Assembly: GCF_015209745.1 (NCBI RefSeq)
Contig: NZ_CP063657.1
Span: 248,001 to 312,000 of the forward strand
Source of the DNA: Lysobacter avium
GTDB taxonomy: Bacteria; Pseudomonadota; Gammaproteobacteria; Xanthomonadales; Xanthomonadaceae
Direction: 5' to 3'
DNA: 64,000 nucleotides
Below, piece by piece: positions 31,703 through 40,913 of this stretch. A program made the translations under genes and the position numbers. The notes beneath the pieces are model-generated. The model was not told the DNA's origin. It made no database searches and was given only the letters and a program-made list of their open reading frames with translations. Position 1 is the first letter of the stretch. Every line of letters begins with the position of its first letter.

Positions 31703-34651
31703 CTACCAGCCGGCCATCGCCACGCGCTTGTCCGGCAGCGGCAGGTCGCGCAGCATCCAGTCCAGGTTGGCGCCGCGCATGCCCGTGCCGGCGAGCAATG
31801 CATTGCGCGCCGCCGGATCACAGCCGCGGGTATCGGGGCGCAGATAGGGTGCGAGCGTGTCCATCAGGCTGTGCAACTCCAGCTGGGCCTTGATGTCGCC
31901 GACCTCGTGGGCGCGCGCGTCGCTTGCGACCAGCCGTGACTGTGCTTCTTCGTTCCTGCCTTCTGCGAATGCCAGCACGACGCTCAGCCGATCGAGCCGG
32001 TGGTATTGCTGCCACGCGGCGCTGGGAAGGCGCTCTCGTGCTGATTCCGTCAATCGGCTTGCTTCGCTGAACTGCCCGCGGGCGACGGCAATTTCGGCCA
32101 GGCCGATCTGCGCATCGGCGATCAGCCACTCGTAACCCGTGTCCTGCAGCGCCGCAAGGGTCTGGGTAAACAGCGTGTGCGCGGTATCCAGATCTTCGGC
32201 CCGCGCCAGCAGGTACGCGGTCCACAGTGCGGCGGTCCACCGCTCCGGCGCTGGCGGCATCGCCTGGATGTCCCTGACCCGCTGCTGCAGGGCGGGCATC
32301 GCGTTGCCTGCATCACCGGCCAGCAGGTCGATCATCGCGCCGACGGTCAACGCGTAGCTGCCCAGATACGCCTGCCGGGTGTCGGCACACTGATCGCGCC
32401 GCGCCCGGGCGTCCTGCAGACGTCCCAAGGTCAGCAACAGCTCGGCGCGCGCGCAGGCCAGGCGGGCCAGGGCATCGGCCGGCAGCGGTGGCTCGCCCTC
32501 TCGTGCGAGGCGGTCCACGGTCTGGTCAAGCGCGTGGCTGGCGGCCGGATAGTCACCGCGGATGCCGAGCACGAATCCTTCGAACTGGTCCAGCCACGTC
32601 GCCGTATCGCCGGTGAGCGGACCGGCGCGGATCTGGCGGATGCGCTCGGTGGCCCGCTCGAAGCGTCCCAGCAGCAGGTCTTCGCTGAGCAGATCCACCT
32701 GAAGCTCCTGCTGGGCGGAGACGTCGCCCACGCTCTCTGCGATGGCCAGCGCGTCCTTCAGCCGCCGCCGGTATTCGCCCAGGTTGCCCGCGCTGCGCTG
32801 CTGGAAGGCGACGCGGCGCAGCAGCTGGATCTCCAGATTGCGGTAGCCGCCGGCGCGCGCGTGCGCCAGAAGGGTGTCCAGCTCCTGGGAGCGTCCCGTG
32901 GTGGGCAGCATCAACTCACCGGAGACGCGCGCGTGCATCGCGTCGATTTCCGCGCCGACCGAAGCGAACAGGCGTGCGGCTTCGGCGAAGTCTTCCTGGC
33001 CGGCCTCGGGGCCGCGCTGGAACGCGTGGACGCGCGCCTGCAGCAGGGTCGCGGCTGCGAGTTCGCGCTCCCAACCCTTGCCCGCGTCGCGCGCCAGCTC
33101 GGCTGCGTGCGTGGCGTGTTCGAGTACCGCATCGCTGTCCAGGCGGACCCCTTCGATTTCCGCCAGGGTGAGACGCCACTGCACCTGCACGCCCAGCGGT
33201 TGTCGTTGCCATTGCGTTCCCTCCAGCGCCAGCAGCGCCGCTTCGGGGTTTCCGCCGCGCATTTCATGCCATGCCTGCTCAAGGCGGAACGAGATCCGTT
33301 GCGGATAGCGGGCGGCGAGTTCGGCGTAAGCGGCGGCTGTTTCGGTGGAGCGTTGCGGGTCCACCGACAGCGCCGCAGCGGCCAGCACGCTTGCCACTTC
33401 CGCGGAGACCGGCGTCAGCAGCGAGGCGGCGTGGCCCATATGCTCCATCGCGAATCGCGCCTGGCCAAGGCGGTACTGGGCCATCGCCATCTGCAGGTGG
33501 GCCAGGCCAAAATTCGGCGCCTGCTGGAGGACGGCCGCCAGGCCGGAGGCGGCGCCGGCCATGTCGCGCTCACCGTAGGCCCTGTACGCGGCGGCGTAGC
33601 TGCGCATCGCCGGCTCACCCATCTCCAGGTCGGGCCAGGGATCGTCACGCCGCGCCGGGATCAGCTCTTCCAGCACCCGACGCGATAGCGTATCGATGAG
33701 CTCGGGCATCTGCGCGGCACTGCCACGCAACTCCAGTTGGCGACTCCCGCCGGGAGCGTCGAACCGGGCGCGGATAAAGCGCTCGTCGGGATGGTCGGCG
33801 GATCTCCCTGCGCTCAGCAGCACCACCTGCGGGGCGTTCTCGGTCGCATCGGCCGCCAGGTGGGACTCGGTCAGCAGCATGACCTCGGGGATCGCGTTCA
33901 ACTTCCACTCCAGCCAGGCGTGCAGCACCGTCGCCGGCCAGCGGGCATCGCTGTCTTCGCTGTTACCCACTTCGATCAGGGCAACCGCGACCGGCTGCAG
34001 CGTCGGAAGTTGTGGTGGCTGACCTCCCAGCCGGCCCAGGCCGAGCAGCCCCGCCAGGAGGATCAGCCCGCCCGCGCCGGCTGCGACCAGCCAGGCCAGC
34101 TGGATGCGGGGGCGAGGCGGCGCACCGTTGACTGCACTGGCCACAGCAGGGGTCGGATGCACGTCGGGCAGGACGCAGGGCGCCGCGACGGGTGGCGGAG
34201 TCATCGAGGATGGGATCGACGCGCCGCCCCGGGCGTGGTCGGCGTGATCGCCGTGGGGCGGCGGAGAGTGCACACGGCTATCGGTCCCGACACTTTCGAT
34301 GGCGACGGCGTGCACCGCTCCGGGCGGATCGAACACGTACCCACCCTTCGCGACCGTGCGGATCCACTGTTTCCGCGAGTGACCCAACGCCTTGCGCAGC
34401 GTCCATATGCTCTGCGACAGGTTGGCGTCCTCCACGACCACGCCCGACCAGACCTGCTCCAGCAACGCGCTGCGGGAGTGCAGCACGTGCGGCTGGGACA
34501 GCAGGATCAACAGCACGTCGAAGACCCGCTGGGGCAGGTCGACCGTTTGTTCCGGCGTGATGACCTGGCGATAGCGCAGGTCAAGCTGCAGGTCGGCGAC
34601 CTGGAGCATTCCCGTATCGCTGGGCCAAGGCAGGTTGTCCGCCGTGGTCAT
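31703..34651 (-). CDS. CadC-like membrane-bound winged-helix regulator with TPR domain
   Basis: A 982-residue one-component regulator. Residues about 15-110 form an OmpR/PhoB-type winged helix (DLPQRVFDVLLILLSQPHVL, then ANLSQSIWTLRKALGHSRKQ and TVAKGGYVFD). A Pro-rich linker leads to a single membrane helix at about 186-207. The remaining 770 residues are periplasmic and made mostly of TPR-like helical pairs (ALAAVLQQAPNFGLAHLQMA, ALLALEGTQWQRQPLGVQ). The layout matches CadC/ToxR-type sensors. Its target is unknown. It is divergent from the S8 protease, and the shared region carries two matching inverted repeats, so protease control or autoregulation is plausible. It lies 118 bases upstream of crbS on the same strand, with no evident functional link. 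Confidence 0.82.
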   Translation of the reverse strand: MTTADNLPWPSDTGMLQVADLQLDLRYRQVITPEQTVDLPQRVFDVLLILLSQPHVLHSRSALLEQVWSGVVVEDANLSQSIWTLRKALGHSRKQWIRTVAKGGYVFDPPGAVHAVAIESVGTDSRVHSPPPHGDHADHARGGASIPSSMTPPPVAAPCVLPDVHPTPAVASAVNGAPPRPRIQLAWLVAAGAGGLILLAGLLGLGRLGGQPPQLPTLQPVAVALIEVGNSEDSDARWPATVLHAWLEWKLNAIPEVMLLTESHLAADATENAPQVVLLSAGRSADHPDERFIRARFDAPGGSRQLELRGSAAQMPELIDTLSRRVLEELIPARRDDPWPDLEMGEPAMRSYAAAYRAYGERDMAGAASGLAAVLQQAPNFGLAHLQMAMAQYRLGQARFAMEHMGHAASLLTPVSAEVASVLAAAALSVDPQRSTETAAAYAELAARYPQRISFRLEQAWHEMRGGNPEAALLALEGTQWQRQPLGVQVQWRLTLAEIEGVRLDSDAVLEHATHAAELARDAGKGWERELAAATLLQARVHAFQRGPEAGQEDFAEAARLFASVGAEIDAMHARVSGELMLPTTGRSQELDTLLAHARAGGYRNLEIQLLRRVAFQQRSAGNLGEYRRRLKDALAIAESVGDVSAQQELQVDLLSEDLLLGRFERATERIRQIRAGPLTGDTATWLDQFEGFVLGIRGDYPAASHALDQTVDRLAREGEPPLPADALARLACARAELLLTLGRLQDARARRDQCADTRQAYLGSYALTVGAMIDLLAGDAGNAMPALQQRVRDIQAMPPAPERWTAALWTAYLLARAEDLDTAHTLFTQTLAALQDTGYEWLIADAQIGLAEIAVARGQFSEASRLTESARERLPSAAWQQYHRLDRLSVVLAFAEGRNEEAQSRLVASDARAHEVGDIKAQLELHSLMDTLAPYLRPDTRGCDPAARNALLAGTGMRGANLDWMLRDLPLPDKRVAMAGW

Positions 34652-34762
34652 TGATTCACCCGTCCCGAGATTTGCGTCCCATCAATGCCAAGTAGAGCGT
34701 TGGCGACTCCGCATCCGTATCCCCATCCGGATGTCAGGAGCCAAGTTATACACAGCAACATT

Positions 34763-34777
34763 GGTCAGTTTCTGACC
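34763..34777. promoter_or_regulatory. Inverted repeat GGTCA-N5-TGACC
   Basis: A perfect dyad, GGTCAG-TTT-CTGACC, in the AT-rich centre of the divergent region. The same half-site recurs in the second dyad about 84 bases downstream, which makes chance less likely. Candidate operator; the bound protein is unknown. Confidence 0.5.
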
Positions 34778-34848
34778 TAAAGTGCGACTTGTTGCCCGTT
34801 TTTCGTCTCTGTTGAGAACAAATTGAGATTTACACGCATGTTCGACCG

Positions 34849-34860
34849 GGTCAAATGACC
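34849..34860. promoter_or_regulatory. Inverted repeat GGTCA-N2-TGACC
   Basis: A perfect dyad, GGTCA-AA-TGACC, with the same half-sites as the upstream dyad but a shorter spacer. Centre-to-centre distance is about 84 bases, close to eight helical turns, so both could lie on one DNA face. Confidence 0.5.
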
Positions 34861-35065
34861 TACACCTGTCGTGTGCTTTGCCGCATGAGGTGCCAGAAAA
34901 TCTGGTGCAACACGCAATCCGCGGCGAGCTACGCAGGGCATCGCTGACCTGGAAGCCGCTTCCGCTCGACGCCCGCCGGTCATGACCGCGATGAACAACC
35001 GGACACGACCGGATCAGTGGACTTTCCACAACTGCTTGCGACACAACCACCGGGGTAAAAAATCC

Positions 35066-37177
35066 ATGTCCAGAACCACCGATAAGCGCCTGCGCCAAAG
35101 CCTCCTCGCAGCCGCAACCGCCGTCGCCCTTTCTTCCGCTGCATTTGCCGCGCCCGCCATTGCAGCCGATGCGGGGGTTGCCAACCTGGCGACCATCCAG
35201 GACGGGCAGCCGACCGACCGCTTCATCGTCAAGTATCGCGAGGGCAGTGCGCCGCAGGCAAACATCGCCAAGGTCCAGTCGTCCCTGGACCGCGTCGCCC
35301 GCACCGCCCGGAGCGGCAACGCCCTGGGACTTCATCAGGTGCGCCGAATCGCCACCGGCGCGGACGTGATCCGTACCGACCGCAAGCTCGACCGTGTCGA
35401 AGCCGCCGCGCTGATGCGCCAGATCGCCGCCGATCCGAACGTCGAGTACGTGGAAGTCGACCAGTTGTTGCAGCCCGCCTTCACGCCCAATGACTCCTAT
35501 TACGCCAGCAACCAGTGGCACTACTTCGAGGCCGCAGGCGGCATCCGCGCCGACAAGGCCTGGGACGTCAGCACCGGCTCGGGCATCGTGGTCGCCGTAC
35601 TGGATACCGGCATCACCAACCACAGTGACCTGAACGCGAACGTGGTCGCCGGCTACGACATGATCTCCGACGCGGGCATTGCCGGTGACGGCGACGGCCG
35701 TGACAGCGATCCCACCGATCCGGGCGATTACACCGGCGGCGGCAGCTCCAGCTGGCATGGCACCCACGTCGCCGGCACGATCGCGGCGGTCACCAACAAC
35801 AACAAGGGCGTGGCCGGCGTCGCCTACAACGCCAGGATCCAGCCGGTACGCGTGCTCGGCCGTGGCGGCGGTTATACCTCCGACATCGCCGACGGCATCA
35901 TCTGGGCGTCGGGCGGCAGCGTCAGTGGCGTGCCTTCCAACAACAACCCGGCCGAAGTGATCAACATGAGCCTGGGCGGGAGCGGCTCGTGCAGCAGCAC
36001 GACCCAGAGCGCGATCAGCGGCGCGGTGTCCCGCGGCACCACGGTGGTGGTCGCGGCCGGCAACAGCAACGCCAACACCTCCGGCTTCAACCCGGCCAAC
36101 TGCAACAACGTCATCGCGGTGGCGTCCACGACCCGCACCGGCGCACGCTCGAGCTTCTCCAACTACGGCCCCCTGATCGACGTGGCGGCACCCGGCAGCG
36201 ATATCGCCTCCACCGTCAACACCGGCAGCACCACGCCGTCGACCGAGGGTTACTCGCTGATGTCGGGAACCTCGATGGCCGCGCCACACGTGGCCGGCGT
36301 GGTTGCACTGATGCAGTCAGCAGCGGCCGCCAACGGCGGAGTCAAGACACCGGCGCAGATCGAGTCGGCATTGAAGTCCACCCTGCGCCCGTTCCCGGTC
36401 AGCATCGACAAGGCGATCGGCAACGGCATCGTGGACGCCCGGGCGGCGGTCGACGCAATGGGCGGCGGCGGTGGCGGCACCCCGCCTCCGCCCACCGGCG
36501 GTACGCTGACCAAGGGCACCCCGGTGACCGGACTGTCGGCGGCCAGTGGGGCAACGGTGAATTACACCTTCCAGGTGCCTTCCGGCGCTACCAACCTGAG
36601 CTTCAAGATGTCCGGCGGCAGCGGTGACGCGGATCTGTACGTCAAGCGTGGCAGCGCTCCCACCGACAGCTCCTACGACTGCCGTCCGTGGAAGGCCGGC
36701 AACGTGGAAACCTGCAGTTTCGCCAGCCCCACCGCGGGCACCTACTACGTACGTCTGAAGGCCTACCAGGCGTTCAGCGGCGTCAGCCTGGTCGCCGATT
36801 ACGACACCGGCAGCGGCGGCGGCAACGACAATCCACAGACCTACAGCAATACCAACCGGTACAACATCCCCAGCCCGGGCACGATCGACAGCCCGATCAC
36901 AGTCAGCGGCCGCAGCGGCAATGGCCTTGCAGCGACCAAGGTGACGGTCGACATCCGCCACACCTACCGCGGCGACCTGCAGATCGATCTGGTGGCCCCG
37001 GACAACTCCACCTACCGCATCAAGAACTCCAGCAGCAGCGACAGTGCCGACAACGTGATTGGCTACGCCAACGTCAACCTGACCAGCGAAGCCAAGAACG
37101 GCACCTGGAAGTTGCGGGTGCGCGACATGTGGTCCGGCGATACCGGTTACATCAGCTCGTGGAGCATCGATTTCTGA
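35066..37177 (+). CDS. Secreted S8 (subtilisin-like) serine protease with PPC and P domains
   Basis: A 703-residue extracellular protease. The signal peptide is at residues 1-34 (SLLAAATAVALSSAAFAAP). An I9-type propeptide follows (RFIVKYREGSA to about 140), then the S8 domain with the triad Asp180 (VVAVLDTGI), His231 (HGTHVAGTIA) and Ser403 (GTSMAAPHVAG). The oxyanion Asn is in VVAAGNSNANT. After a GGGGGG-PPPP linker comes a PPC domain (about 485-585) and a C-terminal proprotein-convertase P domain ending ...SGDTGYISSWSIDF. Such extracellular proteases are typical of Lysobacter and Xanthomonas. ATG 35066 starts at the signal peptide; an upstream in-frame extension has no signal character. 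A strong terminator follows. Confidence 0.93.
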   Translation: MSRTTDKRLRQSLLAAATAVALSSAAFAAPAIAADAGVANLATIQDGQPTDRFIVKYREGSAPQANIAKVQSSLDRVARTARSGNALGLHQVRRIATGADVIRTDRKLDRVEAAALMRQIAADPNVEYVEVDQLLQPAFTPNDSYYASNQWHYFEAAGGIRADKAWDVSTGSGIVVAVLDTGITNHSDLNANVVAGYDMISDAGIAGDGDGRDSDPTDPGDYTGGGSSSWHGTHVAGTIAAVTNNNKGVAGVAYNARIQPVRVLGRGGGYTSDIADGIIWASGGSVSGVPSNNNPAEVINMSLGGSGSCSSTTQSAISGAVSRGTTVVVAAGNSNANTSGFNPANCNNVIAVASTTRTGARSSFSNYGPLIDVAAPGSDIASTVNTGSTTPSTEGYSLMSGTSMAAPHVAGVVALMQSAAAANGGVKTPAQIESALKSTLRPFPVSIDKAIGNGIVDARAAVDAMGGGGGGTPPPPTGGTLTKGTPVTGLSAASGATVNYTFQVPSGATNLSFKMSGGSGDADLYVKRGSAPTDSSYDCRPWKAGNVETCSFASPTAGTYYVRLKAYQAFSGVSLVADYDTGSGGGNDNPQTYSNTNRYNIPSPGTIDSPITVSGRSGNGLAATKVTVDIRHTYRGDLQIDLVAPDNSTYRIKNSSSSDSADNVIGYANVNLTSEAKNGTWKLRVRDMWSGDTGYISSWSIDF

Positions 37178-37198
37178 TCCGCGCCTGTTGAACGCCTG

Positions 37199-37233
37199 AA
37201 AAAAGAAACCCGCCGGAAGGCGGGTTTCTTTTT
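37199..37233. terminator. Bidirectional intrinsic terminator
   Basis: A 14-bp stem (AAAAGAAACCCGCC with GGCGGGTTTCTTTT) and a GGAA loop, with T-runs on both strands. It ends the S8 protease message on the plus strand and the rpmB–rpmG message on the minus strand. Confidence 0.88.
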
Positions 37234-37250
37234 GGAACAAGCCGGAAGGC

Positions 37251-37415
37251 TTACTTGATCTTGCCTTCCTTGTACATCACATGCTTGCGAACGACGGGAT
37301 CGTACTTCTTCATCTCCATCTTGTTCGGCGTGTTCTTCTTGTTCTTGTCGGTGGTGTAGAAGTGGCCGGTGTTGGCCGAAGAGATCATGCGGATCAAATC
37401 GCGCTTGGAAGCCAT
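37251..37415 (-). CDS. rpmG: 50S ribosomal protein L33
   Basis: A 54-residue ribosomal protein, [20 protein letters not shown] onwards, ending YKEGKIK. It has no zinc-binding cysteines, so it is the zinc-independent L33 form. GAGGAGG lies seven bases before the ATG. It follows rpmB by 13 bases, the usual rpmB–rpmG operon, and ends at the shared bidirectional terminator. Confidence 0.96.
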   Translation of the reverse strand: MASKRDLIRMISSANTGHFYTTDKNKKNTPNKMEMKKYDPVVRKHVMYKEGKIK

Positions 37416-37428
37416 CGTTCAGTCCTCC

Positions 37429-37665
37429 TCAGATCTTTTCGCCGCGTGCGCGGAGATCGGCCAGAACGGAATCGATCCCGTTCTTGTCGATGGTGCGCAT
37501 GGCGTTGGCGGAAACACGCAGCTTCACCCAGCGGTTCTCACTGGCGACCCAGAAACGGCGCTCGTGAAGGTTGGGCATGAAGCGACGACGGGTCTTGTTC
37601 ATGGCGTGCGAGACGTTGTTGCCAGTCGTCGTTCGCTTGCCGGTTACTTGGCATACACGGGACAT
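37429..37665 (-). CDS. rpmB: 50S ribosomal protein L28
   Basis: A 78-residue ribosomal protein beginning [20 protein letters not shown], with the typical [18 protein letters not shown] segment. It is the first gene of the rpmB–rpmG operon. GAGGTG lies just before the ATG; the longer frame upstream is non-coding leader. A promoter candidate lies about 195-220 bases upstream, which implies a long leader. Confidence 0.96.
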   Translation of the reverse strand: MSRVCQVTGKRTTTGNNVSHAMNKTRRRFMPNLHERRFWVASENRWVKLRVSANAMRTIDKNGIDSVLADLRARGEKI

Positions 37666-38028
37666 ACGCACCTCGAAAGGATGTTGATGCTTCCCTTGGC
37701 CAGGGAGGCGGCGGCCCCGCCGGATCCACGGATGTGGTCGGCATGCGATACGGGAAGAAGGCCGCCCGAAGGCGGACGCTGGAACCGGCAGACCGGAATC
37801 GCGCTTCCGGATGCTGCCTTGCAAGCCCCATGGGCTGGCCGGACACAGCGAGCCGGGCATTATGCGGCAATCAATGGCTGCCAGCAAGCTGCCGCCACCG
37901 GCGATCCCAACTCTCCACGTCGAGTTGACGCTCTCGCTCGCCGGGAGCCACACCGACGGGCGGTTTTTCTACCAGCCGCCGGAACCCGGGCAAAGGCGCC
38001 TGCCGGGTGTCCCGCTCACCAAGCGAAT
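37666..38028 (-). other. Intergenic region holding the rpmBG leader and promoter
   Basis: A 363-bp gene-free stretch. Reading the minus strand, it holds the promoter candidate at 37859-37887 and then about 185 bases of leader. The leader includes a small hairpin, CCGCC-TTCG-GGCGG (37762-37775), with a stable UUCG loop. I see no coding sequence in it. Confidence 0.55.
37859..37887 (-). promoter_or_regulatory. Candidate promoter of rpmB–rpmG
   Basis: On the minus strand TTGCTG (37882-37887) and CATAAT (37859-37864) are separated by 17 bases. The -10 matches consensus in five of six positions. The -35 keeps only the TTG. Confidence 0.45.
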
Positions 38029-39855
38029 TCAGCCCTTCGCGTCAGCCGCCGCCTTCGACTCCGCGATGAATGCCCGTACCTGGCTCTCCAGCACCGGCAG
38101 CGGCACCGAGCCCAGCGCCAGCACCATGTCGTGGAACGCCTTGATGTCGAACTTCCCGCCCAACTCCTGCTCCGCCTCACCGCGCAGACGCACGATCGCC
38201 AACTCGCCCAGCTTGTAGCTCAGCGCCTGGCCCGGCCAGGAGATGTACCGATCCACCTCGGTGGTGACCTCGTGCTCGCTCAAGGCCGTGCGATCACGCA
38301 GGTACGCCAAGGCCTGATCCCGGGTCCACGCCTGCGCGTGCAAGCCGGTGTCGATCACCAGTCGCGCCGCCCGCCACATCTCGTAGGTCAACCGGCCGAA
38401 GTGCTCGTAGGGCGTCTCGTAGATGCCCATCTCCTCGCCGAGCTTTTCCACGTACAGGCCCCAGCCCTCACCGAAGGCCGAGATGTAGGTCTTGCGTCGG
38501 AAATCGGGCAGCGTGTCCTGCTCGGCCGCCAGCGCGCCCTGCATCGCGTGGCCGGGAGCGGCTTCGTGCAGGGTCAGGGCCGGCAGGTTGTACAGCGCGC
38601 GCGAGGGCAGGTCGTAGGTGTTGACCCAGTAGGTGCCATTGCCGCCACGGCCGCTGGTCCAGTAGGGGGCGATGTCGTCGGGCACCGGAACGATGGTGAA
38701 GCGCCCGCGCGGCAGCGTGCCGATGAAGTTGCCGAGCTGCGCGTCGATGCGCTTGGCGATCCAGGCTGCCCGCCACAGAAGCTCCTCCGGGGTTTTGGCG
38801 TAGAACTGCTCGTCGGTGCGCAGGAACTGCAGGAATTCGGCGAAGCTGCCCTTGAACCCGACCTGCTGGATGATCGCGTCCATCTCGCCCTGGATGCGCT
38901 CCACCTCGTCCAGGCCGATCCGGTGGATCTGCGCGGGAGTGAGGTCCAGGGTCGTGTATTCACGGATCTGCTGGCGATAGAACGCATCGCCGCCGGGCAT
39001 CTCCGACGCGCCCAGGGTGGTGCGCGCCCCGGGCACGTACTCGTCGTGGAAGAACGTCAGCAGGGTCCTGTAGGCGGGAATCACCTGCTGGCTGATCGCT
39101 TCCCGGGCCGCCGCGCGGAGCTTGACCTGCTCCTCGGCCGGGATGGACGCGGGCAGTTTGCGCAGCGGGTCGTAGAACGTCGACTTCTCCGGATCGGTGA
39201 GATCGGCAACGGCGGCGATCGATACGTCGCGCCCGTCCAGCACTGCGTGCGGCACGGTGAAGCCGCGCTCCAGGCCGGCGCGCATGTTGGTGATCTGCTG
39301 GTCGAAATAGCGCGGCACATCAGTTAGGCGCTGGATGTAGCGGCGGTAGTCGGCGGCCGTGTGCATCGGCCGGCGGGTCATGAAGCCCAGGTTGGACCAG
39401 AACGAGGAGTCCGAATTGAACGGCATCTCGTAGGTGCGGAAGCGGACCTGGGCGGCGAGGGTTTCCACCTGCGGCCGGTAGATCGCCAGGTTGATCCGGT
39501 TCTCCGCCGACAGCGCGGCCGGGTCGATGGCGTCCAGTTCGGCCAGCACATCTTCCCAGTAGGCCAAGCGAGTGGCCTGGCTCGCCGCGTCGACAGACGG
39601 CAGGCGGCCGGGCGCGGACCCGCTGTCGCCATCCTCGTCGGAGCCACCGCCGGTCTGCTCCTGGCGCCAGGTCCACTCGCGCTCATAGATCGCCTCGAAG
39701 CGCTTGTCGGCGGTCGATTCGGTTGCGGCAGCGGTATTGGCAGCCGCGGTGCCGGCAGCGGCGGTATCGGCCGTGGCCGCGACGGCTGGTGCGCCGGCCA
39801 GGGCGAGATGCGCGGCGAACAGCGCGGGCAGCAGAGTCAGGGAAAGGGGCTTCAC
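38029..39855 (-). CDS. DUF885 exported metallopeptidase-like protein
   Basis: A roughly 608-residue protein with a signal peptide (KPLSLTLLPALFAAHLALAG) and an Ala/Thr-rich spacer. DUF885 covers most of the rest. The zinc-binding motif is LHEAAPGHAMQ, with a downstream helix FGEGWGLYVEKLGEEMGIY supplying a likely third Glu ligand, as in M32-like HExxH variants. It is probably a periplasmic peptidase; the substrate is unknown. The start is uncertain: GTG 39855 begins the signal peptide directly, whereas GTG 39894 adds 13 residues. Neither has a clear ribosome binding site. It lies downstream of parAB on the same strand with a 113-bp gap. Confidence 0.82.
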   Translation of the reverse strand: MKPLSLTLLPALFAAHLALAGAPAVAATADTAAAGTAAANTAAATESTADKRFEAIYEREWTWRQEQTGGGSDEDGDSGSAPGRLPSVDAASQATRLAYWEDVLAELDAIDPAALSAENRINLAIYRPQVETLAAQVRFRTYEMPFNSDSSFWSNLGFMTRRPMHTAADYRRYIQRLTDVPRYFDQQITNMRAGLERGFTVPHAVLDGRDVSIAAVADLTDPEKSTFYDPLRKLPASIPAEEQVKLRAAAREAISQQVIPAYRTLLTFFHDEYVPGARTTLGASEMPGGDAFYRQQIREYTTLDLTPAQIHRIGLDEVERIQGEMDAIIQQVGFKGSFAEFLQFLRTDEQFYAKTPEELLWRAAWIAKRIDAQLGNFIGTLPRGRFTIVPVPDDIAPYWTSGRGGNGTYWVNTYDLPSRALYNLPALTLHEAAPGHAMQGALAAEQDTLPDFRRKTYISAFGEGWGLYVEKLGEEMGIYETPYEHFGRLTYEMWRAARLVIDTGLHAQAWTRDQALAYLRDRTALSEHEVTTEVDRYISWPGQALSYKLGELAIVRLRGEAEQELGGKFDIKAFHDMVLALGSVPLPVLESQVRAFIAESKAAADAKG

Positions 39856-39968
39856 GGCATCCACAGGCAGAAGGATCAAGCCCGATCTTCGCACCGTGGC
39901 GCCGGCGATCCTACCGGCCGAAAGTACCGGTCGCCGGACGCCAGCGACGCAACGATTGCCGTCTCAGG

Positions 39969-40913
39969 TCACGACTGCGGCGAGCGCAGCTTCTCCAGCA
40001 CGCCGTCCAGCGAATCCAGGTCGCTGTAGTGGATCACCAGCTTGCCCTTGCCGCCGCGCCCGTGGAGGACGTTGACGCGGGTGTTAAGGGACTCTGACAG
40101 CTCGCGCTCCAGGCTGACGATGTCGGCCTGCGGGCGCGGCTTTGCCGGGCGTGCACGCTTACCGGTCGGAACCCGGCCCAGCGCGAACTGCTGCGCGCGG
40201 TGCTCGACCTCGCGCACCGACCAGCCGTGCTCGGCGGCATCGCTCGCCAGCTTGCTGGCCAGATCCGGCGCCAGGGTCAGCAGCGCGCGCGCATGGCCCA
40301 TCTCCAGCCGGCGCGCCTCCACCAGCGCGCGGATCGCCGGGGGCAGTTCCAGCAGGCGCAACAGGTTGGACACCGCCGCCCGGGATCGCCCGACCGCGCC
40401 CGCTGCCTGGGCGTGGGTGAGGTCGAACTCGTCGATCAGGCGTTGCAGCGCGGAGGCCTCTTCCAGCGGGTTGAGGTCTTCGCGCTGGATGTTCTCGATC
40501 AGCGCCATCGCGATGACGGTGCGGTCGTCCACGGACCGCACGACCACGGGGATCTCGGTCAGACCCGCGCGCTGGGAGGCACGCCATCGGCGCTCGCCGG
40601 CGATGATTTCCCAGGTCTTGCCGCCGTGCTCGCGTGATTCACGCACGACAATGGGCTGGATCACGCCCTGCGCGCGGATCGACTCGGCCAGCTCGTCGAG
40701 CTTCTCGTCATCCCAGTGCTTGCGCGGCTGGTACTTGCCCGGGGCAAGCGAATCCACCGGCAGGTGGCGCAGGGTGTCGCTGCTGGTGGCTTCCAGCTCG
40801 GGGACATCCGCCTTGGGGCCCAGCAGCGCTTCCAGGCCGCGGCCGAGCCCGCGCTTCTTGGCGGCCGCCCTAGTGGCCGGCGGGCTGGCGGTGTCACCCT
40901 TTGCAGCACTCAT
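39969..40913 (-). CDS. parB: Chromosome partitioning protein ParB
   Basis: CTP-dependent clamp that loads at parS sites and organises the origin region. The 314-residue product starts with KKRGLGRGLEALLG, the usual ParA-stimulating tail. The N-terminal domain has ESIRAQGVIQPIVVR and the CTP-binding GERRWRAS (residues 106-113) and ENIQREDLNP motifs. The central helix-turn-helix is AQAAGAVGRSRAAVSNLLRL. The C-terminal dimer domain follows from about 255. ATG 40913 overlaps the parA stop by four bases (ATGA), so translation is coupled. No parS-like palindrome was found by eye in the neighbourhood. Confidence 0.96.
   Translation of the reverse strand: MSAAKGDTASPPATRAAAKKRGLGRGLEALLGPKADVPELEATSSDTLRHLPVDSLAPGKYQPRKHWDDEKLDELAESIRAQGVIQPIVVRESREHGGKTWEIIAGERRWRASQRAGLTEIPVVVRSVDDRTVIAMALIENIQREDLNPLEEASALQRLIDEFDLTHAQAAGAVGRSRAAVSNLLRLLELPPAIRALVEARRLEMGHARALLTLAPDLASKLASDAAEHGWSVREVEHRAQQFALGRVPTGKRARPAKPRPQADIVSLERELSESLNTRVNVLHGRGGKGKLVIHYSDLDSLDGVLEKLRSPQS

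Larger units (their letters stand above)
34652..35065. promoter_or_regulatory. Divergent promoter region between regulator and S8 protease
   Basis: A 414-bp region without genes. Its central part (about 34735-34870) is clearly AT-richer than its surroundings and should hold the promoters for both flanking genes. I could not assign convincing -35/-10 pairs. It contains two GGTCA/TGACC inverted repeats, listed separately, and a CATCCGGATG palindrome at 34724-34733. Confidence 0.6.
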
